From the NCBI RefSeq assembly GCF_001456025.1, contig NZ_LMTZ01000129.1, positions 1-64,000 of the forward strand: 64,000 nt of DNA. Reading direction: 5' to 3'. The position numbers were made by a program, and so were the translations under genes. The notes below the pieces were generated by a model. The model did no database searches and was not told the origin of the DNA. It saw only the letters and a list, made by a program, of their open reading frames with translations. The first letter of the stretch is position 1; each line of letters opens with the position of its first letter. Positions 37,041 to 46,686 of the stretch are shown here, in pieces. The DNA comes from Mastigocoleus testarum BC008 (GTDB taxonomy: Bacteria > Cyanobacteriota > Cyanobacteriia > Cyanobacteriales > Nostocaceae).

Positions 37041-38480
37041 ATGAGCGCTACCGTTAAAACCTTAGTTAACCAGCCTTACAAATACGGCTTCGTCACTGAT
37101 GTTGAAGCTGATACTATTCCTCGTGGGCTCAGTGAAGATGTAGTTCGACTGATTTCGGCGAAGAAAAATGAGCCGGATTTTATGCTGGAATATCGCCTCA
37201 AAGCTTATCGTCAGTGGCAAAAAATGACGGAGCCGAAGTGGAGTGGTTTAAAATATCCAGAAATTGATTATCAGGATATTATTTATTATTCTGCGCCCAA
37301 ACAAAAGAAAGAAAAGCTCAACAGTTTGGATGAAGTAGATCCTGCAGTTTTGGAAACTTTTGAGAAACTAGGTATTCCTTTGTCAGAGCAGAAGCGATTG
37401 GCGAATGTTGCAGTGGATGCAATTTTTGATAGTGTTTCAGTCGCAACAACTTTTAAGGAAAAATTAGCAGAAGATGGAGTTGTCTTTTGTTCGATTTCGG
37501 AAGCTTTACAGGAATATCCGGAATTAGTGAAGAAGTATTTGGGTAGCGTAGTTCCCATTGCTGACAACTATTTTGCGGCGCTTAACGCTGCGGTATTTAG
37601 TGATGGTTCGTTCGTTTATATTCCTAAAGGGGTTAAATGCCCAATGGAATTATCCACCTATTTCCGGATTAATAGTGGGGATACGGGACAGTTTGAACGT
37701 ACCTTAATTGTTGCTGAAGAAGGTAGTTACGTTTCTTATTTGGAAGGTTGTACCGCGCCCATGTACGATAGCAACCAGTTACATGCAGCGGTTGTAGAAC
37801 TCGTAGCTTTAGATAATGCCGAGATTAAATATTCTACGGTACAAAACTGGTATGCCGGAGATGAAAATGGTAAAGGTGGTATTTACAACTTCGTTACCAA
37901 ACGGGGTTTGTGTCAGGGAGTGAATTCAAAAATTTCCTGGACCCAAGTAGAAACTGGTTCTGCAATCACTTGGAAATATCCCAGTTGCGTTTTGGTAGGT
38001 GATAACTCTGTCGGTGAGTTTTACTCAGTTGCGCTGACCAATAACATGCAGCAAGCAGATACCGGAACCAAGATGGTTCACGTTGGTAAGAATACCCGCA
38101 GCACAATTATTTCTAAAGGTATTTCTGCTGGTAGATCTAGTAATAGCTATCGGGGCTTGGTGAAAGTGAATCCCAAAGCTGAAGGTGCACGTAACTATTC
38201 CCAGTGCGACTCAATGTTGATTGGGGATAATGCCCATGCTAATACTTATCCTTATATCCAAGTTCAAAATAATAGCGGCAAAATAGAACACGAAGCTTCC
38301 ACTTCTAAGATTGGTGAAGACCAGTTATTTTACTTCGCCCAACGGGGTATTTCTGCAGAAGACGCCGTAACAATGATGATTAGCGGTTTCTGTAAAGATG
38401 TATTTAACCAATTGCCGATGGAATTTGCGGTGGAAGCTGATAAGCTATTAAGTCTGAAATTAGAAGGAAGTGTTGGTTAA
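37041..38480 (+). CDS. sufB: Fe-S assembly scaffold SufB
   Basis: 479 residues, normal length. Beta-helical core with the family hallmarks GSFVYIPKGVKCPMELSTYF, FERTLIVAEEGSYVSYLEGC and GRSSNSYRGLVKVNPKAEGARNYSQCDSMLIG. SufB forms the SufBCD complex that builds Fe-S clusters on sulfur donated by SufS. ATG start, first gene of the sufBCDS cluster. About 200 bases including an STRR separate it from sufC. Confidence 0.98.
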   Translation: MSATVKTLVNQPYKYGFVTDVEADTIPRGLSEDVVRLISAKKNEPDFMLEYRLKAYRQWQKMTEPKWSGLKYPEIDYQDIIYYSAPKQKKEKLNSLDEVDPAVLETFEKLGIPLSEQKRLANVAVDAIFDSVSVATTFKEKLAEDGVVFCSISEALQEYPELVKKYLGSVVPIADNYFAALNAAVFSDGSFVYIPKGVKCPMELSTYFRINSGDTGQFERTLIVAEEGSYVSYLEGCTAPMYDSNQLHAAVVELVALDNAEIKYSTVQNWYAGDENGKGGIYNFVTKRGLCQGVNSKISWTQVETGSAITWKYPSCVLVGDNSVGEFYSVALTNNMQQADTGTKMVHVGKNTRSTIISKGISAGRSSNSYRGLVKVNPKAEGARNYSQCDSMLIGDNAHANTYPYIQVQNNSGKIEHEASTSKIGEDQLFYFAQRGISAEDAVTMMISGFCKDVFNQLPMEFAVEADKLLSLKLEGSVG

Positions 38481-38500
38481 TTTGGTGTGCGAGAAATATA

Positions 38501-38540
38501 GCAGGAGCCAGAAGTCAGGATTCAGGAGCCAGGAGCTAGA
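38501..38540. repeat. Short STRR in the sufB-sufC gap
   Basis: Degenerate AGTCAGG/AGCCAGG heptamers (GGAGCCAGAAGTCAGGATTC and following). It may have been inserted into the operon spacer. Confidence 0.75.
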
Positions 38541-38680
38541 ATTCAAGACTACTTGGTATATGACGAAGGGAAATTTATTCTGGACTTGATTAACTTGCTA
38601 TTCGCTGCTATAAATCACACGCACATCAAGAAAGAAAAAAATTAAAGTAGAAAAAATAATAATTTAAAGAGAGTGAGAGC

Positions 38681-39469
38681 ATGATTAGTGAAAATAGCGA
38701 AGTGGTGCTGTCAGTCAAAGATTTGACAGCAGAAGTTGATGGCGCATCAATTTTAAAAGGTGTAAATTTAGAAATCCGTTTGGGTGAGATCCATGCAATT
38801 ATGGGTCCAAATGGTTCTGGGAAAAGTACTTTATCCAAGATTTTGGCTGGACACCCCGCATATGAGGTAACTGGTGGAGAAGTAATTTTTCAGGGACAAA
38901 ATCTGCTGGAAGTGGAACCCGAAGAACGGGCAAGAAGTGGTATATTTTTGGCGTTTCAGTATCCCTTGGAAATTCCCGGTGTAAGTAATTTGGACTTCCT
39001 CAGGGTCGCTTATAATTCCAAGCGCAAAGCCCAGGGTTTAGAAGAAATTGACGCCTTCGATTTTGACGATCTGATTGAAGAAAAGCTGGAAGTTGTGAAA
39101 ATGGACTCGGCTTTCTTGAGTCGTAGTTTAAATGAAGGTTTTTCTGGTGGTGAGAAAAAGCGGAATGAAATTCTGCAAATGGCTCTACTAGAACCAACCT
39201 TGGCGATTTTGGATGAAACAGATTCTGGTTTAGATATTGATGCGCTCAAAATCGTTGCAAATGGGGTAAATCAATTAACTAGCGCCAAAAATGCAACTTT
39301 GATGATTACTCACTATCAGCGCTTACTGAATTACATTGTCCCAGATTATGTTCATGTGATGGCGAAAGGACAAATTATTAAATCTGGCGGTAAGGAATTG
39401 GCGTTGGAATTAGAATCTCGCGGTTACGACTGGATTTTGGAAGAAGCAGAAGTTGAGGTGGGTGTATAA
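38681..39469 (+). CDS. sufC: SufC ATPase
   Basis: 262 residues. Walker A GPNGSGKST (42-50), signature FSGGEKKRNE, Walker B LAILDETDSGLD, the SufC-specific form. It is the ATPase of the SufBCD complex, cytoplasmic and not a transporter. ATG start. Its stop codon shares one base with the sufD start (TAATG), so translation of the two is probably coupled. Confidence 0.98.
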   Translation: MISENSEVVLSVKDLTAEVDGASILKGVNLEIRLGEIHAIMGPNGSGKSTLSKILAGHPAYEVTGGEVIFQGQNLLEVEPEERARSGIFLAFQYPLEIPGVSNLDFLRVAYNSKRKAQGLEEIDAFDFDDLIEEKLEVVKMDSAFLSRSLNEGFSGGEKKRNEILQMALLEPTLAILDETDSGLDIDALKIVANGVNQLTSAKNATLMITHYQRLLNYIVPDYVHVMAKGQIIKSGGKELALELESRGYDWILEEAEVEVGV

Positions 39470-40845
39470 TGGCAATTCAAGTTTCTCCTAGTCCAGTTCC
39501 TAACTCTAATGCAGATAATTTAGTATCTAGTTTGTTAGATCGAGATACTTATCTGAGCGAATTATTGAAAAATTTACAAACCAAGGATGGTACATCTCTA
39601 CAAACCAAATTTCCTTGGTTGCAAGAAGTACGCGATCGCGCAGTTAATTGGGTGCGTCATTCAACTATTCCTACAACCCGCGAGGAAGAATGGCGATTTA
39701 CCGATTTGTCTGGATTGAAACAGGTAAAATTTCATCCCGTACAAACCAACCACGGCGAACATTTACAGGACACGCAACCAGAAGGTTCTAATCATTTAGT
39801 ATTTGTTAACGGGATTTATACACCCGAATTATCAGCGATCGCAGATTTGCCAGATGGGGTTATAGTCAGTAATTTAGCTGATTTACCCGCAGAATACGGG
39901 GAGAAAATCCAGAAATATTTAGCAAAATCTGAAGGTGCTCTGGAAGTATTTACAGCACTCAATACTGTTGGGTTTAATGATGTTGCAATAGTATGGGTAC
40001 CCAAAAATGTTGTCGTAGAAAAACCGATTCATTTGGTGTATCTAACTGCTAGTAGCGAGCAAGTAATCTCCCAACCTCGTTGTTTAGTAGTTGCTCAAAG
40101 TGGTTCCGAACTAACTTTGGTAGAAGAGTATGGAAACCCCGAAGTTATTAAAAATAAAGCTGCAGAATCAGTTTACTTTAGCAATGCGGTATCGGAAATT
40201 TGGCTAGAAGATAACGCCAGCGTACATCATAATCGGGTTGTACGTGAAGCTGCAGGGGCTTTCCATATTGGTAAAACTGCTATTACCCAAGCCCGTTACA
40301 GTCGATATTCCTGTAATGCGATTAGTTTGGGTGGAAAGTTATCGCGCCACAATTTAGAAATCTTGCAAACTGGCGAACAAACTGAAACCACACTCAATGG
40401 TTTGACAGTAATTTCTGAACAACAGTTAGCAGATACCCACAGCGCGATCGCGTTGAATTACCCCCATGCGAAAAGTCAACAATTGCACAAAACGATTATT
40501 GGCGATAGGGCTCATGCAGTATTTAATGGTAAGATAATTGTTCCTAAAGCCGCACAATTAACCGATGCATCCCAGTTAAATCGTAATTTATTGTTATCTC
40601 CTAAAGCCAGAATTGATACTAAACCCCAATTGGAAATCACTGCTGATAATGTTAAGTGCGCCCATGGTGCTACAGTTAGTCAATTAGAAGACGATGAAAT
40701 TTTTTACTTACAAAGTCGAGGTATAGATGAAAACGCCGCACGTCATTTATTAATCGATGCTTTCGCTACCGAAATTATCAAACAAATACCTGTAGCTTCA
40801 TTACAAGAGAGTCTGCTCCAAAGTGTCAATCAAATAGGTGCTTAA
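39469..40845 (+). CDS. sufD: SufD, partner of SufB
   Basis: 458 residues, ATG start overlapping the sufC stop by one base. Recognised by the N-terminal REEEWRFTDLSGLK and the C-terminal DNVKCAHGATVSQLEDDEIFYLQSRGIDENAARHLL. SufD pairs with SufB in the SufBC2D complex and is needed for iron entry. Two HIP1 sites lie inside the gene. Confidence 0.97.
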   Translation: MAIQVSPSPVPNSNADNLVSSLLDRDTYLSELLKNLQTKDGTSLQTKFPWLQEVRDRAVNWVRHSTIPTTREEEWRFTDLSGLKQVKFHPVQTNHGEHLQDTQPEGSNHLVFVNGIYTPELSAIADLPDGVIVSNLADLPAEYGEKIQKYLAKSEGALEVFTALNTVGFNDVAIVWVPKNVVVEKPIHLVYLTASSEQVISQPRCLVVAQSGSELTLVEEYGNPEVIKNKAAESVYFSNAVSEIWLEDNASVHHNRVVREAAGAFHIGKTAITQARYSRYSCNAISLGGKLSRHNLEILQTGEQTETTLNGLTVISEQQLADTHSAIALNYPHAKSQQLHKTIIGDRAHAVFNGKIIVPKAAQLTDASQLNRNLLLSPKARIDTKPQLEITADNVKCAHGATVSQLEDDEIFYLQSRGIDENAARHLLIDAFATEIIKQIPVASLQESLLQSVNQIGA

Positions 40846-40956
40846 GAAGTTAATACTTAAAACTTGGTGCTTAAAAACTTACTTGGTTCTCAAAAACTTA
40901 GTTCTCAAAAAATTAAATCTTATAGCACTTTCCCAGGGGATAATTTAAAACTTAAA

Positions 40957-41000
40957 TCCCAAACCCAATACCTAATACCCAATACCCAATACCCAATACC
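40957..41000. repeat. CCCAATA heptamer array upstream of sufS
   Basis: AAACCCAATACCTAATACCC and further CCCAATA units, ending about 14 bases before the sufS ATG. It forms an open reading frame joined to sufS and should not be annotated as protein. Confidence 0.88.
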
Positions 41001-41013
41001 TAGAACCATAAAC

Positions 41014-42276
41014 ATGACTTTAGCAAAAGAAAAAACTGTAGTTGATATAGTACGTGCAGACTTTCCCATCCTGAAGGAAAAAGTCAACGGTAAGCCTTTG
41101 GTTTATCTGGATAATGCTGCAACTTCTCAAAAACCCCTTCAGGTAATTAATTCACTTCAAGACTATTACCAGGAGTATAATTCTAACGTTCATCGTGGCG
41201 CTCATTGCCTCAGTGGCAAAGCTACCGATGCTTACGAAGGAGCAAGAGACAGAGTTGCTAAATTTGTTAATGCATCATCACGACAAGAAATAGTTTATAC
41301 CCGCAATGCGACTGAGGCGATCAATTTGGTTGCTTACAGTTGGGCGATGAATAACTTGCAACCGGGTGATGAAATTATCTTCTCGGTGATGGAACACCAC
41401 AGTAATATAGTTCCTTGGCATTTTGTCGCCCAAAAAACGGGTGCAGTATTAAAGCATGTCGAACTGACATCAGAAGAAACCTTTGATTTAGACCAGTTTA
41501 AACAACTCCTTTCCGATAAAACCAAGTTAGTCTCTGTGGTTCATGTTTCCAATACTTTGGGTTGTATCAACCCGGTAAAGGAAATTTGTCATTTAGCGCA
41601 TCAACAGGGAGCAAAAGTATTAATTGATGCCTGCCAAAGCGTGCCCCACATGCCTGTTGACGTGCAGGATATGGACTGCGACTGGTTAGTTGCATCGGGA
41701 CATAAAATGTGTGCGCCATCAGGGATTGGTTTCTTATATGGGAAACAAGAAATCCTGCAAGAAATGCCCCCATTTTTGGGTGGTGGTGAAATGATTGCAG
41801 ATGTATATTTAGACCATTCTACCTATGGGGAATTACCACATAAATTTGAAGCAGGAACGCCAGCAATTGGGGAAGCGATCGCTTTGGGTGCAGCAGTGGA
41901 TTACCTTACCACTATCGGTATGGATAAAATTCATGCTTATGAAGCAGAATTAACGGCATACTTATTCCAAGAACTAGGAAAAATTCCCCAAATTAGAATC
42001 TACGGACCTAAACCTGATGCGAATGGTGAAGGAAGAGCTGCACTCGCAGCATTTACCGCAGGTCAAATTCATGCAAATGACCTATCTACATTCTTAGATG
42101 AATATGGTGTAGCAATACGTTCGGGACATCACTGTACTCAACCATTGCATCGTCATTTAGATATTCCTGCAACCGCACGAGCAAGCTTATCTTTTTACAA
42201 CACTCGTGAGGAAATTGATGTTTTTGTTAAAGCGTTAAAGGAAACCATAGAATTTTTTAGTGGTTTTTTGGGTTAG
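41014..42276 (+). CDS. sufS: Cysteine desulfurase SufS
   Basis: 420 residues from the ATG at 41014 (MTLAKEKTVVDIVRADFPIL). The frame is open for another 150 bases upstream, but those encode a heptamer array (SQTQYLIPNTQYPIPR), so the upstream start is rejected. Pyridoxal-phosphate Lys in SGHKMCAPSG (K231) and the sulfur-accepting Cys in RSGHHCTQP (C374) are both present, a group II desulfurase. It mobilises sulfur from cysteine for SufBCD. Last gene of the cluster. Confidence 0.97.
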   Translation: MTLAKEKTVVDIVRADFPILKEKVNGKPLVYLDNAATSQKPLQVINSLQDYYQEYNSNVHRGAHCLSGKATDAYEGARDRVAKFVNASSRQEIVYTRNATEAINLVAYSWAMNNLQPGDEIIFSVMEHHSNIVPWHFVAQKTGAVLKHVELTSEETFDLDQFKQLLSDKTKLVSVVHVSNTLGCINPVKEICHLAHQQGAKVLIDACQSVPHMPVDVQDMDCDWLVASGHKMCAPSGIGFLYGKQEILQEMPPFLGGGEMIADVYLDHSTYGELPHKFEAGTPAIGEAIALGAAVDYLTTIGMDKIHAYEAELTAYLFQELGKIPQIRIYGPKPDANGEGRAALAAFTAGQIHANDLSTFLDEYGVAIRSGHHCTQPLHRHLDIPATARASLSFYNTREEIDVFVKALKETIEFFSGFLG

Positions 42277-42786
42277 TTTCTGGAGGTAATGGGTAATTGG
42301 TCATTGGTAATGGGTAAAAGCCCGCGCCTTACGGCGATGTGGTAAAAGCCTGCGTCTTACGGCGTTAGCATTAGCGAAAGCGAAGCTTGACGTTAGTCAG
42401 AGGCTTTCCCGACGCCGTAGGCTTTAGCGTGACATAACAGTGTCATTGTGGTAACTATTCTTTTATTACCTGTTACTTTTTACTTTTGCTTGCACCTAAG
42501 GTGTATTTCCAAAATGTGATACTAATTTCAAAAAATACAATTTCAAAAAATACAATTTCAAGAAATACAATTTCAAAAAATACCCTCACATATTGATTTT
42601 TTGAATCTGTTCCTTCTTCCCTATTTCCCGTTCCCTTTTATAAACAATGTAAATTCAATGGTATGTATTTGTTTCTCTACCATAAAGAAAAATATTAATA
42701 AATCAAATATATAATTATTCTGGAACTTTTAGTGATAAACCTGTGTTATTTAAATAGATATACTGCCCAACCTGAAGAGGTGAGCT
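42277..42786. other. Repeat-rich intergenic region after sufS
   Basis: About 510 bases. It has an STRR (GGTAATGGGTAATTGG) at 42288-42318, a GC-rich mosaic at 42320-42435 (AAAGCCTGCGTCTTACGGCG, GACGCCGTAGGCTTTAGCG) and a four-unit 15-bp repeat at 42524-42583. No gene. Confidence 0.6.
42524..42583. repeat. 15-bp tandem repeat, four units
   Basis: AATTTCAAAAAATAC repeated four times without a gap; unit 3 has one A-to-G change. Confidence 0.95.
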
Positions 42787-43128
42787 ATGAAACGTTCAAT
42801 TTTATTCGGATTAGCTGTATCTTTAGCTTTAATTCCCATTATTACTAATGGGAAAGTACTGGGAAAAGCAGAAGTAATTGTCCAACAAAATAATCAAGTT
42901 AATATTTCTCAACCTTCTGTTTTGGGTTCTATTGAAACGAGGGACAGACAGATCACTATAAATCGCAACAAAACTTACACTATTCATAATAAAAATGGCG
43001 AAGTTTTGGCTCAAGATATTACTTTAGAGGAATTACAAGCAAAGAATCCCGAATTATATAACACCATCAAAGATTCTATCGCTGGGGACTTATGGATGAT
43101 GAGGACTAATATTCCAAGCGATCGCTAA
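42787..43128 (+). CDS. Small secreted protein of unknown function
   Basis: 113 residues, ATG start with a GAAGAGGTGAG ribosome-binding region. Basic N terminus and hydrophobic helix form a signal peptide (about 1-21, ITNG-K junction). The mature part is polar and contains NKTYTIHNKNGEVLAQDITL and LWMMRTNIPSDR. No family recognised; periplasmic or secreted. Confidence 0.6.
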   Translation: MKRSILFGLAVSLALIPIITNGKVLGKAEVIVQQNNQVNISQPSVLGSIETRDRQITINRNKTYTIHNKNGEVLAQDITLEELQAKNPELYNTIKDSIAGDLWMMRTNIPSDR

Positions 43129-43494
43129 GCATTGAAAATGAGTTCATTGCCTTTGCTTAGTGCTTTGGTTCATTGCTTTCATTCAATTTAAGTAATTTGC
43201 CAAAATAAATGGGTATAAAGTGTAGCTCTTTTGTTGCAGTAACTATATTGCCAGTAGAGATGTAGTATCACTACATCTCTATATTATTTATCTTTATAAT
43301 ACGGTTTTACTTTATATTCTTATTTTTATCTAAGAAGATAAAATTCCTGTAACCAGTTAAACCCTATCATATCTCTTATCATTAGGTCAGAAAATTTATC
43401 ACCGAAAGACATTTTCTTGCGATAATCTGCAAAAGGTATAAGCCCCACATACACGCAAATTATTTAAGGGTTAATTAACGGATAAAGAGTATAG
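43129..43494. other. Intergenic region with hairpin
   Basis: About 366 bases between same-strand genes. It contains the hairpin at 43256-43280; the rest is AT-rich. Confidence 0.5.
43256..43280 (+). terminator. Hairpin, possible terminator or mobile palindrome
   Basis: Perfect 11-bp arms AGAGATGTAGT / ACTACATCTCT with loop ATC. Same design as the hairpin at 21781-21805 (AGAGACGTAGC arms), suggesting a dispersed family rather than a gene-specific terminator. Confidence 0.5.
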
Positions 43495-45036
43495 ATGACA
43501 CCGAAAAGGATATTTTTAACATTACTGACTGTAATTGCAATCGTATTATCTGGCTCAAATTTATTCCAGAGCTTACAAAGACCCCAGTCCCAAAGTCTAA
43601 TCGAACTTTATCAGACAGACATATCATTACAAGCTGCAGCTTGGAAACCAGAAGAAAACACTGATGGTAATTTCAAACAATTGCAAGCTGCGATCGTAGG
43701 ATCACAACCTGTAGAAAATGCAATAAAACAGTACGAGCAAGTTCGAGATTCAGCCAAAAAGAATTTAGAAAGAGTTCAAAACCAACTTACACAAAGTTCA
43801 GTCAAATCTCCTCAAACTAGTGACATCCTTAATGGAGAAGTACTGGAACTCAAAAAAATAGCTCGCGAACAACAAAAGTTAATTGCAGAATTAGATCTGC
43901 GTTTAGGTATTTTAAAAGAACAGCAGGGTAAGGCTGAAAGTGCGCTAAAAGATTGGAATGATGTACCGCAAAATACGGTCATTTCTCCCCAATATGGCGA
44001 AACAGCTAAGGTGCTAATAGCCTTATGGCAAGATAGATCGAATTTACAACCTAATGCTGAAGAATTTATTCAAAAAAATCTAGAAGGTTGGTTTCGTTCT
44101 GTTGCTCTAACTCAACTTTACCAGTTTCAACAACGCCAAGATTTAGTAAATCAAATCAATAGTTCAACTCAACAAATGGCACAAAATGCTTTAATAAAGT
44201 TGGCTATTATCGCAACTCTCCCTGCTTTAGGTGTTCTCATTGGCTTGGGAATATTAATTTTCTCAATCGCTCAGATTCTAATTAAAGGAAAAGACTCCGT
44301 ACTCGCGCAAAATGGAAATCTTGCTTGGTCAACCCCTTGGGATGGGGAAATCATTTTGCAAGTTTTTGTAGTTGGTTTTTTCTTCGTTGGACAAATAATA
44401 GTTCCCGAATTACTATCCGTACTCCCAATTCCACGTGGTGCTGCTGTTAGCGTACGCATACAGGCTTTTTACGTTCTAACCAGTTACTTATTCGTCGCAT
44501 TCGGAGCCCTTGGTGTATTATATTTCTCTATTAAAAACTTTTTCCCTCTAGCTGAAGATTGGTTTCGTTTTCATTTTCGGGATAAGTGGTTTCTATGGGG
44601 TTTTGGAGGTTACTGTGCAGCTTTACCAATTGTCTTATTAGTTTCTGTAATCAATCAAAAATTATGGGAGGGACAAGGAGGTAGCAATCCTTTACTGCAA
44701 TTAGTACTTAAAAGTCAAGATTCTGTAGCTCTAGCAATATTTTTCTTTACTGCGGCTATTGCTGCACCACTATTTGAAGAAATATTGTTTCGTGGTTTTT
44801 TACTACCTTCTCTTACCAAGTACTTACCTGTATGGGGATCGATTATTATTAGCAGTGTCTTATTTGCTGCTGCTCACTTTAGTTTATCCGAACTTATACC
44901 ACTAACATCCTTAGGAATTATATTGGGGATTGTTTACACGCGATCGCGCAATTTACTTGCTCCAATGTTGCTACATAGTCTTTGGAATAGTGGAACTCTC
45001 TTAAGTCTATTTATTGTGGGTAGTAGTTCTTCTTAA
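43495..45036 (+). CDS. CPBP intramembrane metalloprotease with N-terminal coiled coil
   Basis: 513 residues, ATG start. An N-terminal membrane helix (about 5-23), a polar coiled-coil region (50-225) and about seven more helices. The CPBP (Abi/Rce1-like) motifs are intact: EEILFRGFLLP (E428, E429, R433), AAAHFS (H461) and the final LLHSLWNS (H494, N498). Such enzymes cleave substrates inside or at the membrane; CPBP members relate to CAAX prenyl endopeptidases and bacteriocin self-immunity. The long N-terminal domain is a recurrent cyanobacterial variant as I recall. Substrate unknown. Confidence 0.9.
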   Translation: MTPKRIFLTLLTVIAIVLSGSNLFQSLQRPQSQSLIELYQTDISLQAAAWKPEENTDGNFKQLQAAIVGSQPVENAIKQYEQVRDSAKKNLERVQNQLTQSSVKSPQTSDILNGEVLELKKIAREQQKLIAELDLRLGILKEQQGKAESALKDWNDVPQNTVISPQYGETAKVLIALWQDRSNLQPNAEEFIQKNLEGWFRSVALTQLYQFQQRQDLVNQINSSTQQMAQNALIKLAIIATLPALGVLIGLGILIFSIAQILIKGKDSVLAQNGNLAWSTPWDGEIILQVFVVGFFFVGQIIVPELLSVLPIPRGAAVSVRIQAFYVLTSYLFVAFGALGVLYFSIKNFFPLAEDWFRFHFRDKWFLWGFGGYCAALPIVLLVSVINQKLWEGQGGSNPLLQLVLKSQDSVALAIFFFTAAIAAPLFEEILFRGFLLPSLTKYLPVWGSIIISSVLFAAAHFSLSELIPLTSLGIILGIVYTRSRNLLAPMLLHSLWNSGTLLSLFIVGSSSS

Positions 45037-46410
45037 GTTTCCAACAAGATATTAAGAAGATATTTGAAAACTTAGCTGGAGTTTTTTGATAAGTAATAGG
45101 TAATAGTTAATCGTTAATCGTTAACAAGTAATAGCTTTTTTCGTGACTTAAACATTTCAGTAGAAAAATACGTTCTTACAGATACAAGCTTCAATAAATA
45201 AGCAGTCATTTACATGTTAAAAGTATTACGAACTACCAATTACCTATTACTTTTGACCCATTATTTATTAGGTTTCATTCGACTGGACAGTCGGTTATAA
45301 TTTTCCCCTATCAAAAAAATTAATTTTTCTTAAATAGTAATCTATTTACAATAGATATCACCTATTCTTATAATATTAATCTCAGATACATTCTCATGGG
45401 AGTATGGCTCTTCGCGGCAAACGTTGTTATAGTAACTATTCGCAACTTAATTAATACTAACTCTGCATTTTTGCGATCAGGTATATTTTGCGGTATGTAT
45501 AAGTATCAACGTCTTTAGCTTTTTGCAGAGCTTTTTAACTATAATTTTGGCGTTGATTATCAATGTCAATAATAATAGTCCATATTTAGTGTGGGTAATT
45601 TTTATCATGATTAAGTAGGAATTACTATTAAACACCCATTTAATCGTTATATTTCTAAGGATAAAAGCAAATCTTTTTAAGATATGATAGTGACTTAATT
45701 CGGCTTAAAAGTCCGGATAGAGCTATATTAGACCTGTAGAGATAATAAAATAGCATTTTTGAGTGGCGATAGCGGTAGCTTTTCTTCATGGAAAACTATC
45801 ATATGTTCGCGCAGACTTGTAATCCTGCTAGTTATTAAAAAATGAACAATCGCACTCTGGGGGTCTAGTTTTGGGGAAGTAAAGTCATAAGACTTGTCTC
45901 CAAAAAAGTATCATAACTAAAATTAAGTCTGCATTTGTAATTGCTGTAAATAATGCAGGTGTGAATCACTCCCTGTCTTTCAGTAATATTGTTCTTCAAA
46001 TCTTGGCTAGATTTCAAACTAAGAACGTTACCAATAACTGATCTTAGATAATACTTCAAGTAAACTGAATCCCAGAAATATAATTTTTTAGTTATTTACC
46101 TAAATTTTCCTGGGTAGATGATTATCTTTCTCTCGACTCTCGCACATCCTTCTCCTTGCCGTTTTGTTTAAGTAGTGCTTAACATTACGATTTTGAACGA
46201 GCATTAAAGGAGGCGGAAAGCTCAAAATCTTACAACACAATAGTGTCGCCAGTTTCCACATCAGACACCATAGGAATTTTTGGTGTTAAAACAGTGTTTA
46301 TACTACTCATAAAGTAGATCTTATTACCTCAAAAGTAGATAAGTATACTTTCAGTAGACGAAAAAAGTATTATTTTTTATACGTAAATATACAGGAGATA
46401 TACATAGATT
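45037..46410. other. Longest non-coding stretch of the window
   Basis: About 1.37 kb without a gene longer than 30 codons that I trust. Contents: an STRR-like stretch near 45095-45130, a palindrome CGACTG-GA-CAGTCG at 45280-45293, and a 26-codon minus-strand reading frame at 46230-46310. The rest is AT-rich. Confidence 0.55.
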
Positions 46411-46686
46411 ATGGCAAACTTAAATCCTTCTCACGCGACAAGACAGTTACTTGCCGGCTACTGCGGTATTATTCTTGGTGCCCTAGGAGTACATAAATTT
46501 GTGCTCGGATATAGCCTTGAAGGAGCAGTGATGCTGGGGATTTCCATCGCAGGTCTATTTTTTGCTTATGGCGTTCCATTTGTAATTATGCAGTTTGTTG
46601 GTCTAGTTGAAGGCATGATTTACTTAAATAAAAGTCACAATGAATTCGTTGACACTTACTTCGTTCAGAAACAAGGTTGGTTTTAA
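46411..46686 (+). CDS. TM2-domain membrane protein
   Basis: 91 residues, ATG start, AGGAG ribosome-binding site. The TM2 domain signature is clear: a first helix LLAGYCGIILGALGVHKFVLG with the GxHKFxLG turn, then a second long helix with GVPFVIMQFVGLVEGMIYL. The N-terminal NPSHATRQLL lead is typical of cyanobacterial members. Function of the family in bacteria is unknown. Confidence 0.9.
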   Translation: MANLNPSHATRQLLAGYCGIILGALGVHKFVLGYSLEGAVMLGISIAGLFFAYGVPFVIMQFVGLVEGMIYLNKSHNEFVDTYFVQKQGWF

